The notes under the pieces are model-generated. The model was not told where the DNA came from. It did not search any database and saw only the letters and a program-made list of their open reading frames with translations. From Hybos culiciformis (lineage: Eukaryota > Arthropoda > Insecta > Diptera > Hybotidae), in NCBI GenBank assembly GCA_964007475.1, contig OZ023273.1, positions 62,444,108-62,508,107 of the forward strand: DNA of 64,000 bases, in the 5' to 3' direction. Shown in pieces: positions 21,201-34,172 of the stretch. The number at the start of each line of letters is the position of its first letter. The stretch's first letter is position 1. The position numbers and the translations under genes were made by a program.

Positions 21201-24196
21201 TGAAACTTTTGTAAACACAAAATACAATTTAATGACAAATACAGTTCTGATATATTTGTATATATACTACATATATTTTGTATTTTGCGAAAATAAAACG
21301 TTAAATGATCTCATAATTTGGCATTTTGGAATTCACAATTCTGATGCACAAAAAAAAGTTCCAATTATATCCCGTGGTTTTGTTAATCAGAAATTTGAAG
21401 TTAAATGACAAGCAAGGAAAAGACAAAAAAAAAACATTATTTCAAACCTAAATTGTGTACTTTATGACTGGAGGGTAACTATAAAAATATATGTATATAA
21501 TATGTAGGAAATGCCTTGGAATATAGAATATTTTTTGAAAAAAAGAAGCTCATAATGCATATATATAACTCACTGGAAAAGTTTTTATTCTTTTTGAATT
21601 TAATTGGCTTAAGATAGTATAATAATAACAAGCTTGTTTCAAAATATGATTTCAAATCAAAATAAACTTTCGTAGTATTTTTAAGGTATTTTTTTAAAAT
21701 AAATTTATGGTAAAATTAAGTATGTATTTGAAATAATAAGAACCAGGGATGCTCTTGCAAAATGAAATATATACCAGTATGATGTTGTATGTGTAAACAT
21801 ACAACTCTTGCTCTATGCATCTGAATCATATAATTATTCTGCAAAATAAATTATTTATCAATTTAAAATTCTTCTACACCTGTTGTAGTATTATTTTAAT
21901 CTCAAACTTAGAAAACCAGAAATTTTTGAATTATGTCGTTCTATTTGCTAATCAACGAAGATTAAAATTCTTATTAAAATTAAATATGAAAACATTCATT
22001 ATCTCAGGATGCAAAATTGTCATTCTGGTTGTACTTTCTTTAGATTCTTTTTAAGAGGATGCATTGCATATTATATTAAAAAAAAATTTTTTTTTCGAAA
22101 ATTGTTTGTGAAAAATTGCATTTGAAAAATAAATCCAATTTTATAAGTTAGAAAATAGGTGGAAACCATATAAAAGGAATGAGATTCTAAAACTATATTT
22201 AATCGCCACATAATCCTGCACTTGATTTAGTATTCGTTATTATAGATTTAATAAGTTTTTCTCAATTTTTAAGAATTCGAAAATCCGTATATCTTAGTTT
22301 ATTACTTTGACTGACGACAAGTATAACTCATATTTTCAAATGTGACAATTTTTTTCAATCATTACTTGATGATCATTGCCTTCTTGAAATCGAAGGCGGA
22401 ATTCTTTACTTTATCCGATATATATTTGATACTTTTATGATTTGCTTTTATTTATATCTATAATAACTACTATAATATTTGCCTTTGGGTGTTTATATTT
22501 ATTCCTTATGAAATAATAAAAAGATTTTAATGTTTTCCTCTTTATTAAAATTAAATTTATTTTTATGCGAGTAATGATATGTGAGTATCTGTTTAATAGA
22601 TAATGATAGACATAATAATGATTTAACATATTTAGATGCAGCTCCTGTAGTTCTTCATAAATTTTTCTAATTTTTTTCAAGCTTCCTTCTTCTATAAAAA
22701 GAGAAGGATGAAAAACGAAATATAATTTATATAGATTGATAACATTATAAATACTGAACATTGTTGACTCTTATCACTTTATTCTCATTGAATATTAAAC
22801 ATGAACTAAAAACATGGATATTAAACATGAACATGAACTAAAGTTCAAAACATATATTAAATAGGGTGTGGAACGCTTTACATTTTAAAAAAAGGATTTT
22901 TAATACCTATACATCAAATGATTTGTCGATGTATATACTGCATGCAATATGAAATGAACGTACCAGTCCATAGTAAGCCTCATTGTTTATAACCTCTTAT
23001 CGTAGATAAATTTTTCCAAAGTGAACAAAAAGATTACAAATTAAAAGCTAAAATTTTCAGAAAGAAACTACTTTAGTTTAATGGAATTTCTTAAGATATA
23101 ATTCAATAAATTATTATTTCTATTGATAATTTTAAAATAAAAATATTTTCGTGCAAATTTGTTATAAACTGTTCACTGTTTGCACGAACTTAATAATTTT
23201 GCTCAAGATTTCGATGCAATTCATTCAGAGAATGAAAATATTATTTTGAAAAGAAGAAAACTCATAATTTTAATTTTATTGTATAACAAAAAGTTTTTAT
23301 GGAAATCAAAAAACTAAAAATTAAAAAATGATTGATGTGTTATTTTTTATACAGACAGTACACAAACTCCTGTTAACGCAGTTATGGATTTCTATAGACT
23401 TTTTTTTTTATTTTAATTCAGAATGAAGGGTTAACTTGTTATAATTAAATTCTGTGAGAAAAAAGTTTATGTTCAGTATACTATATATATTATACACTGT
23501 AAATAATTTTCCAGAATTTTGATTATAGATTATTGTCGTCGCCTTTCAATCAACCAAGCTTTACGCCATATAAAAATAAAACTTTAATATTCCGATTTAA
23601 TTTAGAGTTAAAAAATTGTTTTATACATATTTCATGTGTATGTCTTGTGCCCTGTAAATAATCTTTAGTAACTACATGTAGGTATATAATTTTTGATTTC
23701 TTGATTTTTAGCTGTAATTATAAATTCTCTTCCAGATGTTTGATATTAATTATACTGTAAAGATAAAATTTTAAAAGAAACGCCCAAGATCGTAAACCTC
23801 TAGCACGACCAATATGGGAATGATAAAAAGTTATAAAAACTTGTTAAGGTTATGTACCGATAGAATAAATTAATTTGCTTTTTTTTACTTGGAATTCCGA
23901 GTAATTATGTCACATGCATAAGGTACATATTTTTATAAAAAAAATTAAATTAATTGACTCAAAAATATCGACTACAATATTTTACGTTTTCTGGAACTTT
24001 AAGAAGTCAGTTCGGATAATTTGAAAATGCCGAATTCTCTTCTTGGTATATAAATATTTGTCAATTTAATATGTTTTTAAGGTTTTTTTTTCCAATTTTT
24101 CTGAAATGTAATCGAGTAACAAGGGATATTTTCAACTGTGTTTGCTTAATTTAATTTCATACCTCAATAAAAGATGTATTTATTCATAGTCATACA

Positions 24197-24951
24197 TAGG
24201 GTTTCTAATCCGGATATCCGGATATCGAACTATCCGGATTATTCGACACATTTTAACTATTCGATTATCCGGATATTTTTTTGCAATTATTCGGATATTA
24301 TAATACCCTTTATTTTGTAAATAAGCTTACTATTTTAAATAAAAAAGAATACATTTTTTTAAAGAACATTCAAATTTGTTCACATTGTAACCTTTGAGGA
24401 AATCATTGAAGAAACTACTATTGAAAGTGAAGATGATGAAAGTCTAAATAGTATGCAGTTTGTAACAAATCGTCACTACACAAACAACTTGACGATGCGA
24501 TTTCTTCAATTACCATATTGAGAAGTACAACATTTCTGAAAAAAGATTTCATCTATTTAAATAATTATAAAAAAAGGATAGACAATTTAAATATTATACA
24601 TCGCGCATTATTAACAATAAAATCTACATCCAGTACAATGGAGCGCGTGTTTACTCACGAGGACAAAAATTAGAACTTAACTCAATTTCGTGACTTTTAA
24701 AGCATTTTTAAAAATGAAACATTTCATTTAATCATTTCATTTATTCATTAATTAAATTGATTAATAATTCTACTTTTATTATTATTCTATTATTTGTTAC
24801 TATTTTTGTTATTTTGAATTAAATACCGCAAATTAAAAAATATTTCTTATTATTTATTTTAATTATCCGGATATCCGGATTATCCGGATAATTTATTTTT
24901 TATGTATTCGATATCCGGATAATCAAATAGGTCGGATATTTAGAAACTCTA
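24197..24951. mobile_element. hAT element with TCCGGA-rich subterminal repeats
   Basis: Ends TAGGGTTTCTAA and, inverted, TAGAGTTTCTAA bound a 755-bp element flanked by perfect 8-bp copies of GTCATACA (24189-24196 and 24952-24959). Both subterminal regions are packed with atccggat and tatccgga motifs, likely transposase binding sites. A remnant of the transposase C-terminus lies at 24482-24673, so this is an internally deleted copy. Confidence 0.93.
24482..24673 (+). pseudogene. hAT transposase C-terminal remnant
   Basis: A 63-codon uninterrupted frame without a start reads ...LKKDFIYLNNYKKRI, then HRALLTIKSTSSTMERVF, which matches the hAT-C dimerisation region (typically LTIKPTSxxxERxFS). 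It stops at 24671-24673, earlier than in full proteins. It lies on the plus strand inside the hAT element, with the rest of the transposase deleted. It cannot be functional. Confidence 0.8.
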
Positions 24952-25015
24952 GTCATACATTTATTATAAAAAAAGAAATATATTACTTATTTCAAAACCC
25001 ATATTTAATTGAAAA

Positions 25016-25239
25016 CTAGTCCATCCCGGGACGAATGTTGTTTGGGTCTAGTCTAGTCTTTAATAATAAGACTTACGGTCTTGAGTTCATTCAAAAATCC
25101 CATAGAAAGAAAAATTACTTACACTTTTTCCCAAATTTTCTTATTTTCCGAGCAACTTTTCCAATTTTTTCTTCCCTAATTCCGCTAACTGTTACTAGAT
25201 TTACCAACGAACAGCAGTGAATTTTTATTTATATATAGA
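25016..25239 (-). mobile_element. Short non-autonomous Helitron
   Basis: Read on the minus strand, the element starts TCTATATATAAATAAAAATT after an A and ends with a CCCGGG palindrome followed by ATGGACTAG and then T, the A|TC...CTAG|T layout of Helitrons. It is 224 bp and has no Rep/helicase. The 5' end resembles that of the Helitron at 46134-47012. Confidence 0.75.
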
Positions 25240-26465
25240 TATTTTGTAATTTAAAATAAAAATCCAACGTGAAACAAAAGGTTGTAAGACATTCTGCTCT
25301 GCAACCTAACCTAACCGACCCTAATTGAACTGTCCATATGTTGGGGGGATTATGTACTTAGTTATATCGATTATAAGATAAAAAAAATATTTTAAAGTTA
25401 GTTAAAAAAAAATATTTTTCCAATTTTTTGCGAATTTACAATCAAAGTCTACTTTTTCTAATCGGTATTTTGGAATTTAAAAAAAAAGATTTTATATCAT
25501 AATAATTTTTGAAATTAAAATTTGTTCAATTATTTGAATTGTCTTATCTTATCTTATTTTCCGAACATTTTATAATGTCACAGAGGATCAATACTTCAGT
25601 TGGAAAGAAAACTGATCCACATCCAGTTATCATTATATCCAAAAAACCCTACGTTTTCGAGGCTTACACATATGAGTTTTGGACACATGAATCTAGTACG
25701 TTAACTCAATATAACAAAAGCGAAGTGAATGCTTTACGGTTTTTTTATCTCAAAAAAATACATAATATGTACTTATTTATATAATATTACACACATCAAT
25801 GTCCACTGCTTTTTTTCTTCAAATACTGCAAGTTCTTTCACCTTTGGGCAGCAGATGTTAAAACTCAAAGATGAAATTATTTCTATAACAAAATTATTCA
25901 AATCAAAGCAATTAAGAATTATTGTTATAAAATAACCATCAGCAATTTAAAAATTATAAATATCATTGATACAAAAAAAAAAAAAAGATTAAAAAAAATT
26001 TGATAAATCGAGAATTGAAATATTAAATTAGCCCTAAAACGGTGTAAAGATAAATTAAATGCAATGTATCGTTATAATAATTTTTTTTTTGATATAACAT
26101 AAAAAACAGCCGCAATGGAATCAATATGTTTTTCATCAAATCCACTTAAATACAAATTAACATATAAATAAATTATATTATAAAATCTGATGGATTTTGA
26201 AACAAAAAAAAAAGGATATAATTAAACTTTTGTACCACAAACATTATTCATGAAAAGTATCTGAAAAAATTTGGAATTCATCCATCTAGGATCCATCGCT
26301 TGAATTTTCTTTATGAATTCGATACAAAAATTATTTTGCTATAAAATAAACATTTAAATTATTTAAATTATTTATTGTAAATTTCTTTTTTTTTAAATTT
26401 CGAGTAATATTTTTAAAATTTAATTAAATTTTTCTCCGTCTTTTTTCGGAGACGCTTTTTTATAC
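25240..26465. other. Gene-free A+T-rich DNA
   Basis: Nothing recognised. Two overlapping open frames (25509-25784, 25729-25935) have no motif. A tiny caacctaacctaacc at about 25303 is too short to call a telomeric repeat. Confidence 0.4.
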
Positions 26466-26474
26466 GAATATGTT

Positions 26475-27373
26475 GGTGGAGGCTCTTCAGCAGTACAATT
26501 CTTGGTAATTGATGTCCTAATTATTGAGCATTTAGTGCTCAATAATAAATATTGAATATTAGTGCCACAAAAACTAGAATTTGTGCTCGTTTGGTTTTTG
26601 AGAAATTTTGATTTTCGAATTTCGAACATGGGTCAAGGGGTCTCTCTGGCCGGATTCGAATTTCGAAAAAATAATGATGCTATCATTTAGTGCTTAATTT
26701 GTGCCTATTTGTGCTAAAACTTGAATTTGTGCTCTTCAAAATTATGTAAAAACAATTTTTTTAGATTAGGCCAAAATTCCCAAATTTCAACCAAATTTTT
26801 TTTCGGCCACTTTTGGAAAAGGGAATTCAGTGCTTAATTTGTGCTTGCATTTATTGTACTTTGTGAAAGGTGGTGTGCGGGCGAGGGAGCGTGCGAACTG
26901 GTGGATTTGCGGCGCACGAAAATTTTTTCGAACTTACATTTTTTTCCATTCTTAAGCGCGGCATTTTGTTTTTTTGATAAAAAAAATCATCACAAAGTAC
27001 ACTACACGCAAGCACAAATTAAGCACTAAATGGTAGAATTTTTCTTTTTCTAAAATTCGACGAAAAAAAATTCGGTTGAATTTTGGAAAAAAAATGTTTT
27101 TACATAATTTTGAAGAGCACAAATTCTTATTTTTATAGCACAAATAGGCACAAATTAAGCACTAAATAATAGCGTCTTTATTTTTCTGGAAATTGGAATC
27201 CGGCCAGAGATACTCCTTTGACCCATGTTCGAAATTCGAAAATCAAAGTTTCTCAAAAACTAAGCGAGCACAAATTCTAGTTTTTGTGGCACTAATAGTC
27301 ACAAATTAAGCACTAAAAGGTCAATAATTGTGACGTCACTTACCAAGAATTGTCCGGCTGAAGAGCCCCTACC
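26475..27373. mobile_element. Foldback element with about 400-bp terminal inverted repeats
   Basis: The left arm starts GGTGGAGGCTCTTCAGC and the right arm ends with its near complement; pairing continues for about 400 bp towards a GC-richer centre near 26870-26960. GAATATGT flanks both sides (26466-26473 and 27374-27381), extended to 9 bp with one mismatch (GAATATGTT/GAATATGTA). Long arms, GG ends and 8-9 bp duplication fit a Mutator-like foldback element. Each arm repeats agtgcttaatttgtgc-like motifs several times. No protein is encoded. Confidence 0.92.
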
Positions 27374-27381
27374 GAATATGT

Positions 27382-30300
27382 AGGCCATATGCTAGTAAAT
27401 TCTAAAAAAAAAAAAAAGCATTCACCAATTTAGCTCGAATTTAATGTTGACAGCCTGGTAGTAAAAAAGCAAACCAGATGACCGAGGAGAGAATTTCATT
27501 AAATGTTTTATTCTCATACAGATTAAAGAAACTCTTACATTTTTCAGATATAAAATACTGAAGCGAACATAGGAATATGTTTACTAAAATTTTATGTTAA
27601 ACTTAACTATACATATAGTATACAATTTTCCCTCAATCACTTTCAAATGATGACAAGTAATGATAACCGCCAAAATCTCGAAATGACAGTTTTAAAAACT
27701 ATTGATTGATAGCCGCATGAATTTTAATAATTTTTTTTTTCTGTACATAAAAAAAAAATTGATATAATTGATTAATGTATTTTCGTTTCATTAAAATAAT
27801 GTTGAAAGACATTCAAAATATTGATGATGAAAATATTTTCAATCATTAACCATAAAACCACAATAAAATGTTCCAAAAATGAAAAAAAAAATCATGAAAC
27901 GAATATTTTTTTTTTTTTGATATTCTAAAGGTGCACTGTAATATACATACATTAAATACATCTTTTATTTTTGTTTTTATATATTTAGGTATGTAGGGAA
28001 CATATTTTTTATGAGCATCAAAATTATTTATCGGTAACATTAAGAAAAAAAAAAGTATGAAGTTCATTTTGCTTCAAGACTTAAACCAGAAGTAAAGTGT
28101 TTAGATTTTTATCATTTAATGAATATGATTTGCTTTTATTGTTTTTCCCTTTTTCACTGAGACGATTTATTGTTAAAAAAGAATATTTATAAAAACTGGT
28201 ACCTCCTATAATTTAATTCAGAGCTAGCGTAAAAAATGCCCTAACCCTTTTTTTAATGATACCAGAATTCTCATATATTAAAGAACTTATAATTTCAATG
28301 GCATTTATATTTTTAGTTAAACAATAGTCAATCTAAAAAATTTCTGAATTTATGATTAAAGAAATTCCCGACTTCTGAATATTGAACTTTTTGCAATTAG
28401 ATAAATAAAATTAAAAGCTACTATATAGTTATGTTATATGTTTTCTATTAAAATTCAATTCTTAATTTTGTGCTCACTTTTTCAACAATAAAAAAAGTGA
28501 TTAATATTAATACAGTATATACTATGTAATTTGATTAAAAAGAATTTATGATAAATTAAAATAATATTTAAAATATATAAATTTATACTTTTATAATTCA
28601 TTAACGGCTATTATAATGTAGTATTTTATTAATAAGCCCGTTCTAGTTGAATACAACAGGATTAAAAAATGATTAAAAATCAAATATGGTAAAAAGCAGA
28701 TTAAAAAAATTAATTGTGGATTTAAAAAAAAAAATTAATACTTCAATTATTTTCGTTTTATAAAAATTTCTTTTAATAACTTCTGGTAATACCTAAACAA
28801 AAACTAAAATTTAATTGGAAAAATATGTATTTTGTTAAAATTGTTATAGTTACTAAAATATTTTTGTCAGAAAAAATATCTCTTTCACAATATTTAAGCT
28901 TTCCCTCTTACCATATAATGTTCTATTTGCAATTTGTTGATTTCTCTTGACCTGGTGGTATGTGTTATTTATTTATCGTTTTAATATAAAAATCCAAAAG
29001 GAAAATGTGGATGGATACTATAATATGCTAATATTATCTGACACACTAGTAAGCGCACGCAATCATTGTGTTAACATGTAAGGTAAATTTTTTTTTTTTT
29101 AATTTTTTTCAGAGTAATTTTATCATTATACTTTATATCAAACCAGCGCGCGATAAAAACATCAGTTTCAAATCAGACTAACAAAAAAGGTAGCACTAAT
29201 TCCTGCATATGTGCAATGAATTTTTTGGAATACTGAACATAATTCGAAAATATATATTTATGTTGTGGATGTAGATACAAAAGTTAAAAAAATTTACGAA
29301 AATTTTGAAACTTCTTCTGCAGTAACTCATGGTTGAGCAAAAATTTAATCGTATAGGTTTTTTATTTTCAAATTTATTTTCAAAATCTGTTTTGGCGGTT
29401 AAACAATCTCTTCATAACTTTATTGGTGAACCAGTTTAGTAAATATACGCACATCTATATTTATGAGTAAAAAAAATTGTTTTGCCTTAGGCTTCATTTT
29501 CATACAGGACGATAAATAAATAAATGTTCAAGTTTATCTTAAAATTATGTGATAAATCTATTTGCGATTTAAATTAAATACACCAAGTATAAGAATAGCA
29601 AGAAAAGTATTGACTTATTTCAACCAAGAACATAAAACTAAATTTTAAAAATTTAATTTCTTTGGTTTTTAATTTATTAATACGATATATTTTTATCTAA
29701 AACAAAATATTTTTTTTTTAAATTTATAATAATTTATAAGTTATTAAAGCGTTAATTTATTTAATTATAGAAGTAAATAAAAAAAAAATATTAAAACAGA
29801 AGTTTGAAATTCCTTTCGTAAATTTAATTATATACAGGAAAAATAATTTTATAAATTATTGAAATAGATAGGTATAAAAAAAATTTTGAAATTTTGTAAG
29901 CTTCTTTCATTACTTTTGTGTTGAAAAAAAAACTACTCACAAAAAGTAAACGAATTTTCTTTTAAAACCATAGCAATTAACAATTACGAAACTATCTTCC
30001 GTAACCCAAACCAATCCACTTTTAATCAAAGAACCTAATAATTTCAATCAACTTTCGTCATTATCTGATTGAAAATGCAAGTTATAAATACAAGTACTCG
30101 TCAAATAAAATTCAATCTATCTAACCATTTAAAGCTTCCGAACAAGATATAAGGTAATTTTCTTAAAAATTCGTTCTTATGTATAATATTTAGAATAGTA
30201 ATAATTTGATTGTGGTCAATTTAGCTGTATATAACAATCAAATATCCTAATTTTTTATTTGAATTCTGTAAATAACATTTTGGAAATATAAGCTGACAAT

Positions 30301-33300
30301 GTAAATTAGGAAAAAAAAGTGTAAATAATTTTAATTAAATCTTCAAATATGTAAAAATATTAAAATAAGTGACCACCATCAAATTATTGGACCATATTAA
30401 TGAACGGTAACACTGATGTTCGAATCAAATTTAGAAAATTATTCACTATATAAAATGTTTATGCATGAAGAACATAAATTAATAATTAATTGGATTGCCT
30501 ATTTCAATTTTAAAATAATTCTGATTCAGAATACATGACAGTTTATTCTTTTATCACCAGAAATTTAATTTTCATAAAGATGCAAATTTATCCTCTGGCT
30601 AATATTATACAAAAAATCAATATTTATTGTTATGATGTTTATGTTTTATGATTATGATACAAAAAAAAAAACCCCTAAGAAAATTGTTTTTTTTTGTTAA
30701 TAACAAATATTGTTTTGAAATATTTACACAAATTGATTTTGTAAATCTTTTATAAAGTAGTTGCCAGAAGTTATAAAAAAAAAAGTTGTGAATATTATTA
30801 CCACCCTTTTTTACATTTAATAAAATCTTAAGGCATGCCATTCGTAATAAAATTGATAATTTGATTAATAGGAACATATACTAAGATCAAAAGATTTTAC
30901 TGGTGCCTCCACTTTTTTTTTGCTATATTATTAGTGTCATATATTTATATTTTATTCTGTGTGCGCGTGTTGGGTAAAACTATGAATGACGCTTTCAGAG
31001 ACATATTTATAGTTAAAAAAAATTATTTTATTTCTACACACGAACGAACAGCCCTTTTCGATAATCAAGCAATATTCGATATTCAAGCCCTATTCGATAT
31101 TCAGTATTCCTTTTGGTTATTATTAATTCAGAAAAATTAATCATACAATTGATGCATATTTTACATTATTTTATTTTACTTTCTAAAATATGTACTAATC
31201 AAAATCGGAAACAATTACAAAAATATTCCGACCCCGAAGTCATTTTATGTTAATGTCATTCAAAATTGTTGTAACAAAATAATTCAACAATGTTGATAAC
31301 AATTAAAGAATTTTATGCACATCTGTTTAGTAAATTGATGGTTATCTTATTTTAGCTAAGTTTCATATATACATTCTCTATTATCAGATTTAGTTCAATA
31401 AAACTTAAATCATATATAAGTACTTGATTGATTTATTTATATATTTAATAAAATTACATTATATTATGTTTTGTTTACATTAATACTATAAGTACAGGAC
31501 AGGTGCAATAACAAGAATTTAAATTAATTACTTATTGATATGGCTGACAACTTAATAGCATATATTTATGTTTATGTATATAATTTTTTTTGTTATAATT
31601 TTTTTTAATATCTATTTTTATCGAATTTTATTTTATTTTATTTTTTTTTAAATTTTATATTGCAGTAGCGGTAAGGTTTTAAATATAATAATCATAGTGT
31701 TATAATAAAGTCTAAAGTGTTCAATTATATTTAGTTAGATATTACCCTAAGTATCCATAAACTTTTGTTATAGAGCAATTTTGTCTAACACTTCCAGTTT
31801 TACTTTTATTTTTATTGCATTAAACATTTATGCTTCATTTTCCAGCCTCAAGGTCTATTTTGAATAATATTTTCTATTTTTTTTATTTTATAATGAATAT
31901 AAGTTCTGAATGAAAAAGAAATGTTCAATAAATTATTTGCAACCTGAAATTGCTACTCGTTTTTGAAATGGCCAAGAAGCCTATTAAGAGTTAAGAAAAA
32001 CAATTAATTATTGTCATTTACCTTATGTGAATGTTTGACGATAATCGTTTTCTTCGATCCATGATTTTGGATGTCTTGTAACTGAAATTTAATGGTTAAT
32101 AAATAACCAGGAGACATAAGACAATCTGTTAATATCAATCGTACCGACTACAGTCATCTACACATTTTGTGTAGATGACTTAAACATGATTCGATAGTAT
32201 TAATCTTAATTTTTCAATTCCGCGAATGAAATTTAATTGTATTCAATTAAGAATTCATTCTTAGAATCAAAATTTATGATATTGACTTTAAAAATTATGA
32301 CTTATCTATTCATTTATAAATTCTTTTTCTATGAAAATCAAGATGATTTCATTTACTTAACTCATATGAGATTTTTAGTTATCAAACAATTCTGCAATGT
32401 ATATACCTTATCAACTTCGTTAGTGTTTGAGATAAAATAATTTGGCAGATAAAATAGGTATTACTTGTCATCATTATGTAAGGTTCTAGAACATACATAT
32501 TTTTTGTATAATAATTCTTCATTATAATTATGTGAGTTCATAGAACTATATTAAAGAGTAGTATTAAACAGAACGTTTTCATAGTTTTTTGTGGCTTGGA
32601 GTTTGCTCATTGAATGATCGAAAAAGTCGTAGAAACATGTCCAATGAAAATCATTCTTCTTTTGTCTGTTGCTTATTAGTCAAAAAAAATTTACAAAAGA
32701 AGTCCTTGTTCGCAATAAATATATTATTTTTTAATGATGAGCTCTTAAAATTTCTAAATTAACCAATTTTATTATTTTGACAGATGCTTTCTGATTAGCG
32801 TGTCACACTGTAAACTATATCTGAACAAAAAAAAACCGAAAAATGTAAAATTTCATGTAAAATATATTATTCTAAACTTGAAAATGTAAAAATTATTAAT
32901 AGATAAAAAATTTATGATTTATAGTATAATAAATAAAAAATATATGTTTTATATGTATTAACAAAAAGAAGCATGAATTTTTATTACATTTTGAAAAATA
33001 TTAAATGAATGAACAAGATCATGAAATTTAGAATTATTGTGAAAAAAATTATTGATTAACCTGTTTTAATGAAAAAAAATGTTACATTACATGATTTTCC
33101 TGCTTTCGCGATTTTGAACAGACTTTAATATTTTTATTTCAACTTCATATATTGATAAAATTTATAAATCAATATTTGATGCAAAAAAAAAAATTTTTAT
33201 TTCAATATTGTTAAAAAATTGAAATTTTTGTAAATAATAAAAAAGTATAATTGTGATGATATATTGAACTTTTATAAAGAAAATAGACAAATTAAAAAAA

Positions 33301-33639
33301 AACTTGAATCTGGGATGCAAGGTAGTAATTTAAGGCCAAGGTAGACATTTAAGGATAAGGTAGCAATGTATTTGTTATTTGTATTTTAATATAGTTTTGA
33401 GTTTCGATCGAATTTTTTTAATATCCGCAAAAGTAATCGATATGTTGTTCAGTTTGAATTCTTATTTATTTCGTTAACTTTTGAAAGTCTATAAAATTAA
33501 TTTTACGATATAAAAGAATGCCGAGAACAGCATAAAATTATTAAAAATTGAATTCACTGCATTATCAACAGTCAAATATTTATTTTGAGAAACGATAAAC
33601 AAATTCCCAGATGTGATAGAACGAGCTTTGGAGATTAGT
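27382..33639. other. Gene-free A+T-rich DNA
   Basis: No exon, RNA gene or element with clear ends was recognised. Open frames at 27846-28067, 30617-30877 and others are low-complexity. A perfect 13-bp hairpin lies at 32152-32180. A few ttcgatattcaa units repeat at about 31058-31105. Confidence 0.45.
32152..32180. repeat. Perfect 13-bp stem hairpin
   Basis: AGTCATCTACACA, three-base loop, and its exact complement. It is too short for a microRNA precursor and is not followed by a T-run like a terminator; function unknown. Confidence 0.7.
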
Positions 33640-33878
33640 TTTCAATTCGCACCTCGAGAATGTGGAATGCTCTCCCTTCAAAATTGTTCCCTACAGCTGG
33701 CGGACGTTTGATTTACGACTTGCGCCGCTTTAAGAAGAGTGTAAATGATTACCTACTGACTGTCCCACTTTTTAATCCCGTCTAAACTTCCTGTCCCCAT
33801 TACCAAATCCACACTTCTTTAAGTATAAAAGGTATCCCACCTAGTGGTTGAGTAACTTTAATAAAAAAAAAAAAAAAA
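33640..33878 (+). mobile_element. 5'-truncated LINE, 3' end with poly-A tail
   Basis: In one frame the segment reads SIRTSRMWNALPSKLF, then FKKSVNDYLL, and stops at 33783-33785. The pattern R-x-WNxLP...FKxxVxxYL is the C-terminal end of many non-LTR reverse transcriptase ORFs (Jockey/CR1/L2-like). About 75 bases of 3' UTR follow, then a 16-base poly-A run (33863-33878). No RT domain is present, as in 5'-truncated insertions. The clade cannot be fixed from so short a piece. Confidence 0.8.
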
Positions 33879-33972
33879 CATGTATTACAAAAATTCATCA
33901 TTGTTGAAAAATGTGTGCAAAACTATTATTAAGTACTACTATTATAAGTCAGTAGAAAATGTTACGTGTTCC

Positions 33973-34172
33973 NNNNNNNNNNNNNNNNNNNNNNNNNNNN
34001 NNNNNNNNNNNNNNNNNNNNNNNNNNNNNNNNNNNNNNNNNNNNNNNNNNNNNNNNNNNNNNNNNNNNNNNNNNNNNNNNNNNNNNNNNNNNNNNNNNNN
34101 NNNNNNNNNNNNNNNNNNNNNNNNNNNNNNNNNNNNNNNNNNNNNNNNNNNNNNNNNNNNNNNNNNNNNNNN
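33973..34172. other. Assembly gap (200 N)
   Basis: Exactly 200 N bases. Open frames spanning it are meaningless. The round number suggests a gap of unknown or nominal size, about 95 bases after the LINE poly-A tail. Confidence 1.

Larger units (their letters stand above)
15021..24188. other. Gene-poor A+T-rich stretch, probably intron or 5' flank of the Ly6 gene
   Basis: No coding exon was recognised on either strand. Open frames up to about 113 codons (15180-15521, 21109-21408, 22435-22761) have A+T-driven composition and no domain. The stretch holds a possible inverted-repeat element (16694-18236), a direct duplication (16951-17394), a small tatac-type microsatellite at about 20873-20895, and a short tandem of ttaaacatgaac units at about 22793-22850. 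Confidence 0.5.

Noticed and set aside
21109..21408. 99-codon plus frame
   Set aside because: The ORF begins without a good start context, composition is Ile/Asn/Tyr/Lys-driven, and no domain or splice structure is seen.
25300..25320. caacctaacctaacc as an interstitial TTAGG telomere repeat
   Set aside because: Only about two imperfect units; chance occurrence is likely.
27846..28067. Minus frame MNFILFFFLMLPINNFDA as the missing Ly6 signal-peptide exon
   Set aside because: The start is signal-like, but there is no phase-1 splice donor soon after it; Phe/Leu-rich starts arise easily in T-rich DNA.
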